A stretch of DNA of 64,000 nt, from positions 1,116,001 to 1,180,000 of the forward strand of contig NZ_LQBO01000001.1 in the NCBI RefSeq assembly GCF_001507555.1, written 5' to 3'. This document shows, piece after piece, positions 19,216 to 28,224 of this stretch (its first letter is position 1; each line of letters begins with the position of its first letter). The notes under the pieces were generated by a model. The model ran no database searches. It saw only the letters and a list, made by a program, of their open reading frames with translations, and had not been told where the DNA came from. A program made the position numbers and the translations under genes. This DNA is from Thiomicrospira sp. XS5. Its GTDB lineage: Bacteria > Pseudomonadota > Gammaproteobacteria > Thiomicrospirales > Thiomicrospiraceae.

Positions 19216-19240
19216 AAGCCCTCCCAGCGAGGGCTTTTTT
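19216..19240 (+). terminator. Intrinsic terminator after rplS
   Basis: AAGCCCTC (19216-19223) and GAGGGCTT (19229-19236) form an 8-bp stem around CCAGC, followed by a T-run. Confidence 0.9.
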
Positions 19241-19298
19241 GTTTTTGCTCCAGCATTTTTTCACATTTCCGTCGGTATGACTGTGCTATCGTTATGGC

Positions 19299-20192
19299 AT
19301 GTCACCGAACCTGCCAAATGATATTTCCGATTTTATTCAATTTCTGCGTTTAAACGAAGGTTTGAGCGATAATACGCTGCAAGCGTATCAACGAGACCTT
19401 AAAAAGTTTTGGACCTTTGTTGAGCCAACTTCGTTGACTCAAGTGGAACGGGACCAGGTCGAAGACTTTTTGTTTCAATGGCATGAGAATCAGGGCAGTG
19501 CGCACAGCATCGCACGTTGCTTGTCGACGTTGAAGCGGTTCTATCAGTTTATGGTGTCCAATAAACGTATGACGCTGGACCCGGCCGGAGCGGTCAAAGC
19601 CCCAAAATTGATTAAAAAGATTCCAAGGGTGATCTCGGAACAACAGGTCGAAGCCTTGCTGAATGCGCCGGATGAGACCACGCCGTTGGGATTGCGCGAT
19701 AAAGCCATTTTAGAATTGATGTACGCGTCGGGGTTACGCGTCTCGGAATTGGTTAATTTACCCTACGAACAGATTAATTTATCGGCCGGCCTGGTTCAGG
19801 TAACAGGAAAAGGCAAAAAAGAACGTATTGTGCCGATTGGTCAATTAGCGATTGAAGCGGTATCGGATTATTTAAAATCCGCCAGGCCTGCTTTATTAAA
19901 AGAGAACAAGTGGGTACCAACTCTATTTGTGTCGCGTTTGGGACGTACCATGACGCGGCAGACGCTATGGCATCGTATTAAAAATCTGGCGTTTGATGCG
20001 GGCATTCAGGGGGACTTGTCGCCTCATGGGTTGCGCCACGCTTTTGCAACGCACCTGATTAATCACGGCGCGGATTTACGGACGGTGCAATTGTTGTTGG
20101 GCCACTCCGATTTGTCGACCACACAAATTTATACGCATGTCGCCAAAGCGCGCATGCAGAAGATTCATCAAACGCACCACCCGAGAGGTTGA
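19299..20192 (+). CDS. xerD: Tyrosine recombinase XerD
   Basis: A 297-residue site-specific recombinase that, with XerC, resolves chromosome dimers at dif at the FtsK-pulled terminus. The N-terminal SAM-like core-binding domain spans residues 7-90. The catalytic residues are visible as R in SGLRVSEL, K in TGKGKKER, HGLRH, GHSDL and the nucleophile Y in TQIYTHV. The downstream dsbC gene is the standard neighbour of xerD, not xerC, which decides the name. The ribosome-binding site before 19299 is weak. CCAGGCCTGC, a near copy of the decamer, lies at 19882-19891 (reads ARPALL). Confidence 0.93.
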   Translation: MSPNLPNDISDFIQFLRLNEGLSDNTLQAYQRDLKKFWTFVEPTSLTQVERDQVEDFLFQWHENQGSAHSIARCLSTLKRFYQFMVSNKRMTLDPAGAVKAPKLIKKIPRVISEQQVEALLNAPDETTPLGLRDKAILELMYASGLRVSELVNLPYEQINLSAGLVQVTGKGKKERIVPIGQLAIEAVSDYLKSARPALLKENKWVPTLFVSRLGRTMTRQTLWHRIKNLAFDAGIQGDLSPHGLRHAFATHLINHGADLRTVQLLLGHSDLSTTQIYTHVAKARMQKIHQTHHPRG

Positions 20193-20259
20193 TTGACGGT
20201 GGCTTCGTTTTGGTTTGAAAGAGATAAACAGTATTGGAAATGAAACAGTAGGACAAAAA

Positions 20260-20985
20260 ATGAAAATGGGATTATCTAAAATGAAACCCTTATCAATCGG
20301 TATGACGTTGCTGGCCTTTTCAGGTTGGGTGCAGGCGGATGAAGCGGTTATTCAAAAGAAATTGCAGCAATTGATTCCCGGCGCACCACCAGCCGATATT
20401 CAGGAAAGCCAGATTCCGGGCTTATATCAAGTGTCTATTGGCCCCAAAATCGTTTATATGAGTGCGGATGGTCAATATTTGGTGTCCGGGCATATTGTGG
20501 ATTTGAATACCCGTGAAAACCTAACCGAAACCGCTCAGAATAAAGCACGCAAAACGGAACTGGATAAATTGTCTGCCGATAACATGATTGTCTATCCCGC
20601 TAAAGGTGAAGCGAAGCGCACGATTACCGTCTTTACGGACATTGACTGCCCTTACTGCCGAAAGCTGCATAAAGAAATTCCGGCCCTGAATGAGGCGGGG
20701 ATTGAGGTGCGTTACATGGCGTACCCTCGCGCCGGAGTCGGGTCCCCAGCGTATCAGAAAGCGGTATCGGTGTGGTGCAGCGATGACAGTCGTCAAGCGA
20801 TGGATGAAGTGATGGAAAGCGGTCGAGTTCCGGCTAAGACCTGCTCGAACCCGGTTCAAAAGAATATGAAAGAAGCCGAAGCGTTTGGAGTTAGCGGCAC
20901 GCCGAACATTGTGTTTGACTCTGGAGAGATGATTCCCGGTTATGCCCCCGCTGGAGACTTGATTAAAATGCTTATTAAAGGCTGA
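20260..20985 (+). CDS. dsbC: Thiol:disulfide interchange protein DsbC
   Basis: A 241-residue periplasmic disulfide isomerase. The frame opens at 20215, but AGGA at 20250-20253 points to the ATG at 20260; another ATG lies at 20281. A signal peptide ends near GWVQADE. The N-terminal dimerisation domain is followed by a thioredoxin fold with active site CPYC (TDIDCPYCRKLH), a cis-Pro loop (SGTPNIVF), and the pair of cysteines C...C (VWCSDD, AKTCSNP) seen in DsbC. It follows xerD as in many gammaproteobacteria; recJ does not follow here. Confidence 0.95.
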   Translation: MKMGLSKMKPLSIGMTLLAFSGWVQADEAVIQKKLQQLIPGAPPADIQESQIPGLYQVSIGPKIVYMSADGQYLVSGHIVDLNTRENLTETAQNKARKTELDKLSADNMIVYPAKGEAKRTITVFTDIDCPYCRKLHKEIPALNEAGIEVRYMAYPRAGVGSPAYQKAVSVWCSDDSRQAMDEVMESGRVPAKTCSNPVQKNMKEAEAFGVSGTPNIVFDSGEMIPGYAPAGDLIKMLIKG

Positions 20986-21010
20986 ATCGTCAGGTTGTAA
21001 ACAGACATAA

Positions 21011-21033
21011 AAAAAGGGCGTTTCGCCCTTTTT
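21011..21033. terminator. Bidirectional terminator between dsbC and the convergent gene
   Basis: AAAAAGGGCG (21011-21020), loop TTT and CGCCCTTTTT (21024-21033) form a perfect stem with A- and T-runs on opposite sides, so it can serve both converging genes. Confidence 0.88.
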
Positions 21034-22274
21034 TATTCTTTAATATTCAGTTCCGGTGCCCGATAACTGTATGGATTTGGCCGAGAGGCCAGTTCTTGAG
21101 TGACGGTTTCCAAGTCCTGTACTTTCTTTTGAATATGATCCTGTTGGGATTTCAGTTCGGAGACTTGTTTACTCAGTTGTTTCAAGCTGGTGTCAATGTT
21201 TTTCAAGGCCCCGGTATTGGAAGGGCTGCTCTTTGATTTTGACGAGCTGGCCTTCATTTCGGATTCCAGCGTGGCTTGAATTTTTTTCAATAGCTTGCGC
21301 TGTTCGCTCACCGACCAGGAAATGCCGTTCAGTTTTTTCACTTGCGACTCGGTCAGCCCCATGGAGGTAACTTCAACCGGTGCCACGGATGATTGGCTGG
21401 TTTTATGCAAGGTCGAGGCTTGAATTTTGGCTTGAACGTCTTGAATTTTTTGCAGCAATGTTTGAATGCTGGCATATTGTTCCGCACGTTCACTGGCGTA
21501 TTGTTTCAGGTCTTTTTGGACGTCTTTCATCATGTCATCAGAAATTGCCGGCGCCGTGATGGTTGTTGCGTCAGCCTTGGGCTGAGATACCGCGAGTGCC
21601 TCTTCTGGTTTGGCGGAAGGCGCCTCAGTGGTTTCGGCCGGTGTGGCATCCTGTTTTGTGTCGGTTGGAGCTTCCGGCGGCTTCGGTTCCGTTGCGGCAC
21701 TGGCCGATTTGGTTCTCGGAATGTTCAAACGTTGAATGTCCGCGGCTAAAGCTTCAATCAGCGACGACAATTGATCGACTTTGAGATTGAGGTTTTTATT
21801 GAACAGGGTGTTTTCCGTAGTGATGATGTCAAGGACATCGTTTTTCAGGTTTTCGTGTTTTTTGCTGAGACTGTAATAAAGCCAGCCCATGACACCGACG
21901 GAAATGACGCTGACAGTCACGGAGACGGACATCATAATTGTGATGGCATTTTTTGCCGTTTTTAAATCATTGGATGCCACGCGAAGCGATTGGCGCCAGG
22001 CGACGTTCGAGTCTGACAGTTCAATGACTTGCGCTTTTTGTTCGTGGGAGATTTTAATCGCGGCTTCGGCGGCGGATTGGCTTTGCTCCGCCGCCAATTG
22101 CGCGGTTCTAGCGGCTTCCAGCGACAAGGCGGCCGCATCCAAATGATCCGCGTTCCCAGTGGCTTCCAAGGCTTTGTTTTTTTCGGAGGCTTTTTCCACT
22201 TCTTCCTGCATATCGGCCGAAGCGTTTTCCAATTGCTCCAATTCGTCTAGTAAATCGTCCGCTGTATCACTCAT
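21033..22274 (-). CDS. Unknown single-span membrane protein with long coiled coils
   Basis: A 413-residue protein I do not recognise. Residues 1-108 are polar and Ala/Glu-rich helical sequence; one membrane span lies at about 110-134 (ITIMMSVSVTVSVISVGVMGW). Residues 140-190 and 265-400 look like coiled coil (for example LKQLSKQVSELKSQQDHIQKK), separated by a Pro/Ala/Thr-rich linker at 195-260. The N-terminus carries ADDLLDELEQL (5-15), which recurs in the upstream partner. It starts 12 bp after that gene and ends in a shared terminator. A structural, scaffold or localisation role is a guess; no enzyme motif is visible. Confidence 0.7.
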   Translation of the reverse strand: MSDTADDLLDELEQLENASADMQEEVEKASEKNKALEATGNADHLDAAALSLEAARTAQLAAEQSQSAAEAAIKISHEQKAQVIELSDSNVAWRQSLRVASNDLKTAKNAITIMMSVSVTVSVISVGVMGWLYYSLSKKHENLKNDVLDIITTENTLFNKNLNLKVDQLSSLIEALAADIQRLNIPRTKSASAATEPKPPEAPTDTKQDATPAETTEAPSAKPEEALAVSQPKADATTITAPAISDDMMKDVQKDLKQYASERAEQYASIQTLLQKIQDVQAKIQASTLHKTSQSSVAPVEVTSMGLTESQVKKLNGISWSVSEQRKLLKKIQATLESEMKASSSKSKSSPSNTGALKNIDTSLKQLSKQVSELKSQQDHIQKKVQDLETVTQELASRPNPYSYRAPELNIKE

Positions 22275-22286
22275 AGTGGATTGCCT

Positions 22287-23621
22287 TTATTTTTTACCCA
22301 GCGCATTGATGCGGTTTTTCAGGGATTCATTTGTTTCTTTGAGTTCGGTGTTTTTATGGCGAATTTCCGACAGTTGTGCCAGCAACTCCTCATTTGAAAC
22401 GGCCGCATTCAATTCGGATAACTCGATTTCATAGCCCGCATTTTTGGCGGCTTCAAACGCACGTTCGGTCGCTTGGAAGGTGGCCTCAATCGCTCTTTGT
22501 GTTTTATCGGCCGATGCCTGGGCTTTTTTAGAGACTTCCAGTGCCAGTCGTGTCGCTTCGTGAGCGGTTTCGGCGACCTCTGAACCGATTTGTTTCACTT
22601 CCTCGTCAATCGCAATGGCTTCTTCCATGCTTTCGATGCTGTCCGCGGCTTGTTCAATCAAGTCGTGGTTTGCCTTTTCGTCCGAAGGCGAAGTGTCTGG
22701 CGTTTCACTTTGAGCGGGTTCCGCCGTTTCTGAAGTGTCTTCGACGACGTCTTCGGCCATGGGTTCCATGGAATCCGGGTCCGTTTCAATGGCTTCTGTT
22801 GGAGCCTCCATCGTGTCTTCATCGGAAAGAGGAGGGAGGTCCGTTTCAGAATCAACATTAATATCGTTTTCTTGTTGCGCTTCGGCGTCGTCCAAGCTTG
22901 TTTCCACACCTTCGGTCGCCGGCGCCTCTTCCATGTCTGGCAGGGCTTCGTCCGCAGTCATGGCTTCGTCTGACAATGCTTCATCCAAGACCGGAGGAAC
23001 CGTGTCTTCGGCAGACATTTCGTCGCTCTGTGATTCGGTTTCTGCAGTGGAATCGTCTTCTAAGGTGTCGGCTTCTTCCGGCAGTTCTAATGACTCAATG
23101 GCTTCATCTTGAAAGTCGTCTTCCAGTTCGGCCATCTCGTTTGCCATGGCAGCAATATCCTCATCGGAGGTTTCTTCGCCTTGCGCCTCATTCATGTCGG
23201 GCGCAGGTGCTTCCTCTGGCGGTTCGGCTGGTGCGTCTGCTGGGGTTTCTGCTTCAAGTGGGGTTTCCAGCGCGTCCGTCACATCGTCTTCTAACGTCTC
23301 AGACGTGTTTTCAACTTCGGCGAGTAATTCGTCAACGGTACTGGCTTCATCTTCGGTGAAGGGGAGTTCGCTGTCAGCATCTTCAGCCGTGTCTTCGGTG
23401 GCTTCAGAGATTTCTGGTTCGGCAGATGGTTCTGGCTCGGGAGTGTCTTCGGACAGTTCCGGTTCGACATCGGTTTCCGCCAGCTGATCGAGCGCGTCCA
23501 ATAAGTCATCGGCATTTGACTCAGAGGCCGGTGTTTCGTTGGCTTCGGTCATGGATTCTTCTCCCATCATTTTCAGCATTTCCTGAGTCGCTAAATCGTC
23601 TTTTTCCATATCCGCGGTCAT
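22287..23621 (-). CDS. Unknown, extremely acidic repetitive protein with C-terminal coiled coil
   Basis: A 444-residue soluble protein without signal or membrane segment. Residues 25-320 are dominated by Glu, Asp, Ala, Thr, Ser and Pro with hardly any basic residue, so this part is probably disordered. Residues 325-444 form Ala-rich helices ending in a coiled coil with Leu heptads (LLAQLSEIRHKNTELKETNE). ADDLLDALDQL (37-47) matches the N-terminal motif of the downstream membrane protein. AAAGG upstream supports the ATG at 23621. It heads a two-gene operon. The coding sequence contains many GAA/GAC-rich near repeats, and antisense frames look long because of this composition. Confidence 0.7.
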   Translation of the reverse strand: MTADMEKDDLATQEMLKMMGEESMTEANETPASESNADDLLDALDQLAETDVEPELSEDTPEPEPSAEPEISEATEDTAEDADSELPFTEDEASTVDELLAEVENTSETLEDDVTDALETPLEAETPADAPAEPPEEAPAPDMNEAQGEETSDEDIAAMANEMAELEDDFQDEAIESLELPEEADTLEDDSTAETESQSDEMSAEDTVPPVLDEALSDEAMTADEALPDMEEAPATEGVETSLDDAEAQQENDINVDSETDLPPLSDEDTMEAPTEAIETDPDSMEPMAEDVVEDTSETAEPAQSETPDTSPSDEKANHDLIEQAADSIESMEEAIAIDEEVKQIGSEVAETAHEATRLALEVSKKAQASADKTQRAIEATFQATERAFEAAKNAGYEIELSELNAAVSNEELLAQLSEIRHKNTELKETNESLKNRINALGKK

Positions 23622-23657
23622 GATTGAATACCTTTTAAATGCGTTCCGCTATCTTAG

Positions 23658-23696
23658 CGCAATAAGCCCGGTTTGTGATACCGGACGCTTATTGCG
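23658..23696. repeat. Strong intergenic stem-loop
   Basis: CGCAATAAGC (23658-23667) pairs with GCTTATTGCG (23687-23696), and inside it CCGGT (23668-23672) pairs with ACCGG (23680-23684). It lies between rluA and the acidic-protein gene, both on the minus strand. There is no T-run on either side, so it may be a processing or protective hairpin rather than a terminator. Confidence 0.6.
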
Positions 23697-23722
23697 GATA
23701 TTATTGCGAAACTAAAAGCATT

Positions 23723-24409
23723 TTATATGCCAGTTAGATAGGCGTTTAGGTTTTCTTTGTGTTCGAAGGTCAGCTTTTCGCCATGAGTTGGGTGGCAGAA
23801 TGAAAGGGCGCAGGCATGCAGTAATAGCCGTTCGGCCATGTTAAAGCTGTGAGGGTCGGCATAGAGGTTGTCGCCCAAAATGGGGTGTCCGAGCATTTTC
23901 ATGTGCAGGCGAAGTTGGTGGGAGCGGCCGGTAATCGGCGTGAGGTTCACGAGGGAGGCGTTATTGCCAAGGCTTTTGGCGTGCCATTCGGTTGCCGCGG
24001 CCTTTCCTTGCCGGAAGTCGATCATCTGTAAAGGCCGTTTTTCCCAATCGCATCGCATGGGGAGCTGAACCCGTCCTTTCGGCTGGCTGGGGTGTCCATA
24101 GCAGATAGCCTGGTAGTGTTTTTCAGTGAGACGGTCTTGGAATTGGATACTGAGATGGCGGTGGGCCGCTTTGTTTTTGGCCAGTACCATCAGACCGGAG
24201 GTGTCCATGTCAAGCCGGTGGACAATGAGTGCATCTGGGCAGTGCGTTTGTATTTGTGCCAGCAGGTTGCTTTCTGGATGAACGCTTCGACCAGGAACCG
24301 AAAGTAAACCGGACGGCTTATTAACCACCAACAATTCCTCATCTTCATAAATCAGCCAGGCCGGGTCAAACGGGATGTGAGGTATGTCGGTTCGATAAGG
24401 TGTGGTCAT
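23723..24409 (-). CDS. rluA: Dual-specificity pseudouridine synthase RluA
   Basis: A 228-residue enzyme predicted to isomerise U746 of 23S rRNA and U32 of some tRNAs. It has the RluA catalytic motif HRLDMDTSGLMV with the essential aspartate, plus VNKPSGLLSVPGR and PITGRSHQLRLHM. There is no N-terminal S4 domain, and the length is near E. coli RluA (219). These details separate it from RluC and RluD. It is followed downstream by the hairpin at 23658-23696. Confidence 0.93.
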   Translation of the reverse strand: MTTPYRTDIPHIPFDPAWLIYEDEELLVVNKPSGLLSVPGRSVHPESNLLAQIQTHCPDALIVHRLDMDTSGLMVLAKNKAAHRHLSIQFQDRLTEKHYQAICYGHPSQPKGRVQLPMRCDWEKRPLQMIDFRQGKAAATEWHAKSLGNNASLVNLTPITGRSHQLRLHMKMLGHPILGDNLYADPHSFNMAERLLLHACALSFCHPTHGEKLTFEHKENLNAYLTGI

Positions 24410-24499
24410 GGTGCGATGAATCCGATGGCGAATGGAAGCGGAAACCGTAAAACGGATGCGTTAAAATAATGGTCTTTATTGTAAAAGAGAAAAGGTTTG

Positions 24500-24982
24500 A
24501 TGAGTCATAAAGTTTCAGTGATTTTTGTTTGTTTAGGCAATATTTGCCGCTCGCCGACGGCGCATGCGGTTTTTCGTAACCTGGTGGCCGCAGAAAATTT
24601 GCAGGATGAGGTATTAATCGATTCCGCAGGAACCGCCTCTTGGCATAAAGGTAAGTCGGCCGACAGCCGGTCGATTCAAGTGGCGCATGGGCGCGGTATT
24701 CAAATGGATGATTTGCGATCCCGTCCGGTGGATATGGGCGATTTGATGGAGTTCGATTACGTCCTGGCGATGGACGATATGAATTATTCCGACTTGATGG
24801 CCATGGCCTTACCAGAGCACCAAGAAAAAATCCGATTGTTTTTGGAGTTTGCCCCTGAATTTGAAGAGCGTGAGGTCCCTGATCCGTATTATGGCGGCCC
24901 GCAGGGGTTTGACCATGTGTTTGATTTGGTGACGGCGGCTTCCAAAGGTTTGCTGGACGAGATTAAGCGCAAGCACCTATAA
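24500..24982 (+). CDS. Low-molecular-weight protein tyrosine phosphatase
   Basis: A 160-residue cytoplasmic phosphatase of the Wzb/Etp/arsenate-reductase-like fold. The P-loop is VCLGNICRSPTA, with nucleophile C11 and R17 (CX5R), and the general acid lies in VPDPYYGG. AAAGG at 24491-24495 fixes the ATG at 24500. No tyrosine kinase or capsule gene is nearby, so the substrate cannot be inferred. It is convergent with rne; a perfect palindrome at 25043-25070 separates them. Confidence 0.93.
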   Translation: MSHKVSVIFVCLGNICRSPTAHAVFRNLVAAENLQDEVLIDSAGTASWHKGKSADSRSIQVAHGRGIQMDDLRSRPVDMGDLMEFDYVLAMDDMNYSDLMAMALPEHQEKIRLFLEFAPEFEEREVPDPYYGGPQGFDHVFDLVTAASKGLLDEIKRKHL

Positions 24983-25042
24983 ATCGTGCGCGGTTTTGTC
25001 TGCGTTGCCTTTTGAATGATCTAAAGCGAGTTCCCTAAAACG

Positions 25043-25070
25043 CAAAAACGACCAGGCCTGGTCGTTTTTG
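25043..25070. terminator. 28-bp perfect palindrome with CCAGGCCTGG core; bidirectional terminator
   Basis: Positions 25043-25070 are exactly self-complementary, with outer CAAAAACGA / TCGTTTTTG arms and the decamer core at 25052-25061. It lies between the convergent phosphatase and rne genes. A G+C-rich stem with A/T tails would stop transcription from both sides. Confidence 0.85.
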
Positions 25071-25105
25071 GGTCTTCAGAATAACCGGTTGTCACCTGGA
25101 TAGAG

Positions 25106-27538
25106 TTAAGACTTCGTGCTTTCCAACGCATCCTCTTTAGCCGGTTTGGCCGAAGTGTCTGTTTGGTTTTCTTTAGACTTAGAAGTGGTTTCTTTCTCTG
25201 GCTTTTGAGCTGACTGAGTCTTGTCTGCCTGAGGTTTGGATTCCGACTTCGATGTCTGAGGCTGAGCTTGAGCCTTTTCCGGCTTGTTATCAACCGCAAC
25301 GCTATTATCCGCTTTTACATTGTCGTTGGCCGGCTTCGGTGCCTCTTGTGAGGGTTTCGCATCGGCTTCCGGCGCGGGCAGATTGTGAATCGACATGGTT
25401 TCAGCCCCTTCCGGTTTGCGGCGGCGGCCATTGTAGCTACGGGTATTGTAACGACTGCGACGTCTTGGGCGTTCGGAGCCTGTGTCTTTATTGCCATCCT
25501 TATTGGATGGAGCGGCACCGCTTTCGGCGTTTTTGACGGCTTTATTGGCAGCTTTGCTTTCTTTTGATTCTTTCGCTTTGCTCGGCTTGTTATTCGCCTG
25601 TTTATTGTCGGCGACGACCTCGTTTTTGTCGGTATTGTTGTTGCGCGAACGTGAACGACGGCGTCTGTTATCTCGGCCTTCGTTTTTGCGCTCTCCCGAT
25701 TTTTCATTGCGATCGTTGCGGTCATTGCGCTTGTTATCGCGACGGTTGTCGTTTTTATCGGAACCGTCTTTATCGGATTGACGACGACGGTTGTTGCGAT
25801 TGCGGTTGTTACGGTTACCGTTTCGCCCGTTGTTTCTGGAACGGGTTTCTTTTTTCGGTTCTTCCGCTTCTTCCTGTTCAAACAAAGCTTTCCACAAGCG
25901 TTTGAATAGGCCGGGTTTGGCTTCTTCTTTCGGGCTTGGTGGTGGAGAGCTTGGCTGCATGTTTTTGATCGCCGGCTCTTCTTTGACCACGTTTGGCTTG
26001 GCTTGTTGCTGCGCTTCTTCTTTGGCAACGACTTCCTTGATTTTATAGCTGGAGTCGATCGCGACTTCGTCACCGATACGCGTTCTTTCCATTCGATAAT
26101 CCGGTGTGTCGAGGTGTTCGTTCGGAATCACCAGGATGTGCAGATTGTGGCGGTCTTCAATACCGGTAATTTGATGGCGTTTTTCGTTCAGTAAGAAGGT
26201 CGCGACTTCCACCGGCAGTTGCACAGTGACGCGGCGCGTGTTTTCCTTCATGGCTTCTTCTTCCAGCAAGCGCAAAACCGACAGGGCCAGCGATTGGACG
26301 CCACGGATGACGCCGGTGCCTTTGCATCGTGGGCAAATCATCTGAGTGGATTCTTCGATGGATGGACGCAGACGCTGACGAGACATTTCCAACAGGCCGA
26401 AGCGCGAAATCTTACCGATTTGCACACGGGCGCGGTCGGACTTCACCGCTTCACGCATTTTGTTTTCCACGTCACGCTGGTGGCGGTTGGAGTGCATGTC
26501 GATGAAGTCGATTACGACCAAACCGCCGATGTCACGCAAGCGGAGTTGGCGAGCGATTTCGCAGGCCGCTTCCAGGTTGGTGTGGTAAGCGGTTTCTTCA
26601 ATGTCGCCACCTTTGGTGGAGCGGCTGGAGTTGATGTCGATGGACGTCAAGGCTTCGGTGATGTCGATGACGATGGCGCCACCGGACGGCAAAGTCACTT
26701 CGCGAGTGTAGGCCGTTTCGATTTGCGATTCGACTTGGAAGCGTGTGAACAGGGGAATGGTGTCCTGATACGGTTTGACTTTATAAACCTGATGCGGCAT
26801 GACGTGTTGCACAAAGTCACGCGCCTTGTGGAAGGTTTCCATGTCGTCGATGATGATTTCACCGATGTCTTGACGCAGATAATCACGAATGGCCAAAATG
26901 ACGATGTCGGATTCCTGGTGAATCAGGAAAGGCGCGCTTTTTTCTGCGGAGGCCTTTTGAATGGCTTCCCACAGCTGCACCAGGTAGTTCACACCCCATT
27001 GCAATTCTTCGGTGGATTTGCCGACTCCGGCGGTGCGGATAATCAACCCCATGCCTTCCGGCATGTCCAAGTCTTTCAAGGCATCGCGGGTTTCGGAACG
27101 GTCATCGCCTTCAATGCGGCGGGAAATGCCACCAGCTTTCGGGTTGTTTGGCATCATGACCACATAAGGGCCAGCCAAGGTGATTTGGGTGGTTAAGGCC
27201 GCACCTTTATTACCACGTTCTTCTTTTTGAACCTGAACAATGAGTTCTTGACCTTCCGACAGGATGTCTTTAATGGACAGGCGTTCGCCTTTGGCATTGT
27301 CAGGGTAATATTCTTCGGCCACCTCTTTAAAGGGTAAAAAACCGTGGCGTTCGGCGCCGTAGTCTACGAAAGCCGCTTCTAAGCTGGGCTCGATTCGGGT
27401 AACGGTCCCTTTGTAAATATTGGCTTTTTTCTTTTGGTGGTGTGGGGTTTCAACATCTAGATCATATAGTTTTTGACCATCGACTAAGGCAATACGCACC
27501 TCTTCGGATTGCGTAGCGTTAATCAGCATTCTTTTCAT
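25106..27538 (-). CDS. rne: Ribonuclease E
   Basis: An 810-residue endoribonuclease, organiser of the RNA degradosome. The catalytic half matches E. coli: S1 domain around 35-125 ([22 protein letters not shown]), 5'-sensor, active-site aspartates D301 and D344 ([24 protein letters not shown]), and zinc-link cysteines C402/C405 (ICPRCKGTG). Residues 541-553 ([13 protein letters not shown]) look like the amphipathic membrane-binding helix. The remaining tail is disordered: an Arg/Asn/Asp-rich RNA-binding block (about 565-660), then Lys/Glu/Ser-rich sequence. It is divergent from rluC, with a long untranslated leader as in E. coli, where RNase E autoregulates its own mRNA. Confidence 0.97.
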   Translation of the reverse strand: MKRMLINATQSEEVRIALVDGQKLYDLDVETPHHQKKKANIYKGTVTRIEPSLEAAFVDYGAERHGFLPFKEVAEEYYPDNAKGERLSIKDILSEGQELIVQVQKEERGNKGAALTTQITLAGPYVVMMPNNPKAGGISRRIEGDDRSETRDALKDLDMPEGMGLIIRTAGVGKSTEELQWGVNYLVQLWEAIQKASAEKSAPFLIHQESDIVILAIRDYLRQDIGEIIIDDMETFHKARDFVQHVMPHQVYKVKPYQDTIPLFTRFQVESQIETAYTREVTLPSGGAIVIDITEALTSIDINSSRSTKGGDIEETAYHTNLEAACEIARQLRLRDIGGLVVIDFIDMHSNRHQRDVENKMREAVKSDRARVQIGKISRFGLLEMSRQRLRPSIEESTQMICPRCKGTGVIRGVQSLALSVLRLLEEEAMKENTRRVTVQLPVEVATFLLNEKRHQITGIEDRHNLHILVIPNEHLDTPDYRMERTRIGDEVAIDSSYKIKEVVAKEEAQQQAKPNVVKEEPAIKNMQPSSPPPSPKEEAKPGLFKRLWKALFEQEEAEEPKKETRSRNNGRNGNRNNRNRNNRRRQSDKDGSDKNDNRRDNKRNDRNDRNEKSGERKNEGRDNRRRRSRSRNNNTDKNEVVADNKQANNKPSKAKESKESKAANKAVKNAESGAAPSNKDGNKDTGSERPRRRSRYNTRSYNGRRRKPEGAETMSIHNLPAPEADAKPSQEAPKPANDNVKADNSVAVDNKPEKAQAQPQTSKSESKPQADKTQSAQKPEKETTSKSKENQTDTSAKPAKEDALESTKS

Positions 27539-28031
27539 GCGATTCTCTTTTTAGTTATCGTAAAGGAAGCTCGCATGTCGAACAGGAGGAAGGATAATAC
27601 GAGAAGGATCGCTGGGCGATTAGGCGTCTTGAGGCAACCGTTTATTCTTGTTTGCAATGACCGGACGATGATTGAGTGGCCGGAGTTGGATTGCTTTTTG
27701 TGAGGTTGTCGTTTTTGTCGAGCTGTTTATCGGTTGTTGAAAAATGTAAAAGCTCTTAGCCAATCAGAAGGGCAGTTCGCTGCGGTTCTAATTTATTTTG
27801 TTATTCGCTCAGTTTCAGTTCTTTATGCTTTGCTCTCGTGTGGTTAGGCCGTCGTCTTATGAACGTCGCGTTTGCTTGCGGGTGCGACGACTAACTTTTT
27901 ATTCGCTTCTTAGCCTGCTGACAGGGTCGCTTCAGGTTAAAAAATTCTTTAAGCCGCTGTTTTGGAAGCTTTAATAGCTTATTGATTTAAATGAAAAACA
28001 GCCGCTGTTCATGTTCTTTTATTGCGCATTA
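27539..28031 (-). promoter_or_regulatory. Long 5' untranslated leader of rne
   Basis: No credible gene lies between 27539 and 28224. If transcription starts from the promoter at 28032-28060, the rne mRNA has a leader of about 490 nt. It contains a long hairpin: GTTA and GTCGTC (27843-27856) pair with GACGACTAAC (27886-27895). In E. coli the rne leader hairpins let the enzyme repress itself; equivalence here is inference. Confidence 0.5.
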
Positions 28032-28060
28032 AATATAACATCCCTTGGCGCGCCATGCAA
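28032..28060 (-). promoter_or_regulatory. Probable rne promoter
   Basis: On the minus strand, TTGCAT (28055-28060) and TATATT (28032-28037) lie 17 bp apart, the best sigma-70 match upstream of rne. Confidence 0.55.
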
Positions 28061-28224
28061 TTTAAATATTTCAGGCGGTGGTGAACGGGCAGGGAAGTGG
28101 GGTCGAGAATGTCGACAAAGCCTGATTTCGGTATTGGGATCAGGTAAAATAGACGGTTTTTTGGCCAAGCGGTCGCTTCATCTAAATTTGGAGAGGGCGT
28201 CTTAGACTTATTTTTGGAATGCTT

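Noticed and set aside
19299-20192. Decamer as a Xer/dif site because xerD is near
   Set aside because: dif is a 28-bp asymmetric site present once; the decamer is repeated and symmetric, and I see no dif-like sequence here.
22541-23623. Several overlapping Ser-rich plus-strand frames opposite the acidic protein
   Set aside because: GAA/GAC-rich coding on the minus strand automatically creates open Ser/Phe/Arg-rich frames on the other strand.
26219-27196. Open frame of 325 codons on the plus strand antisense to rne
   Set aside because: Shadow frame of the well-supported RNase E gene; the product is compositionally biased and unrelated to any family.
27509-28205. Small plus-strand frames in the rne-rluC gap
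   Set aside because: They overlap the rne start or lack start signals; composition fits an untranslated leader better.
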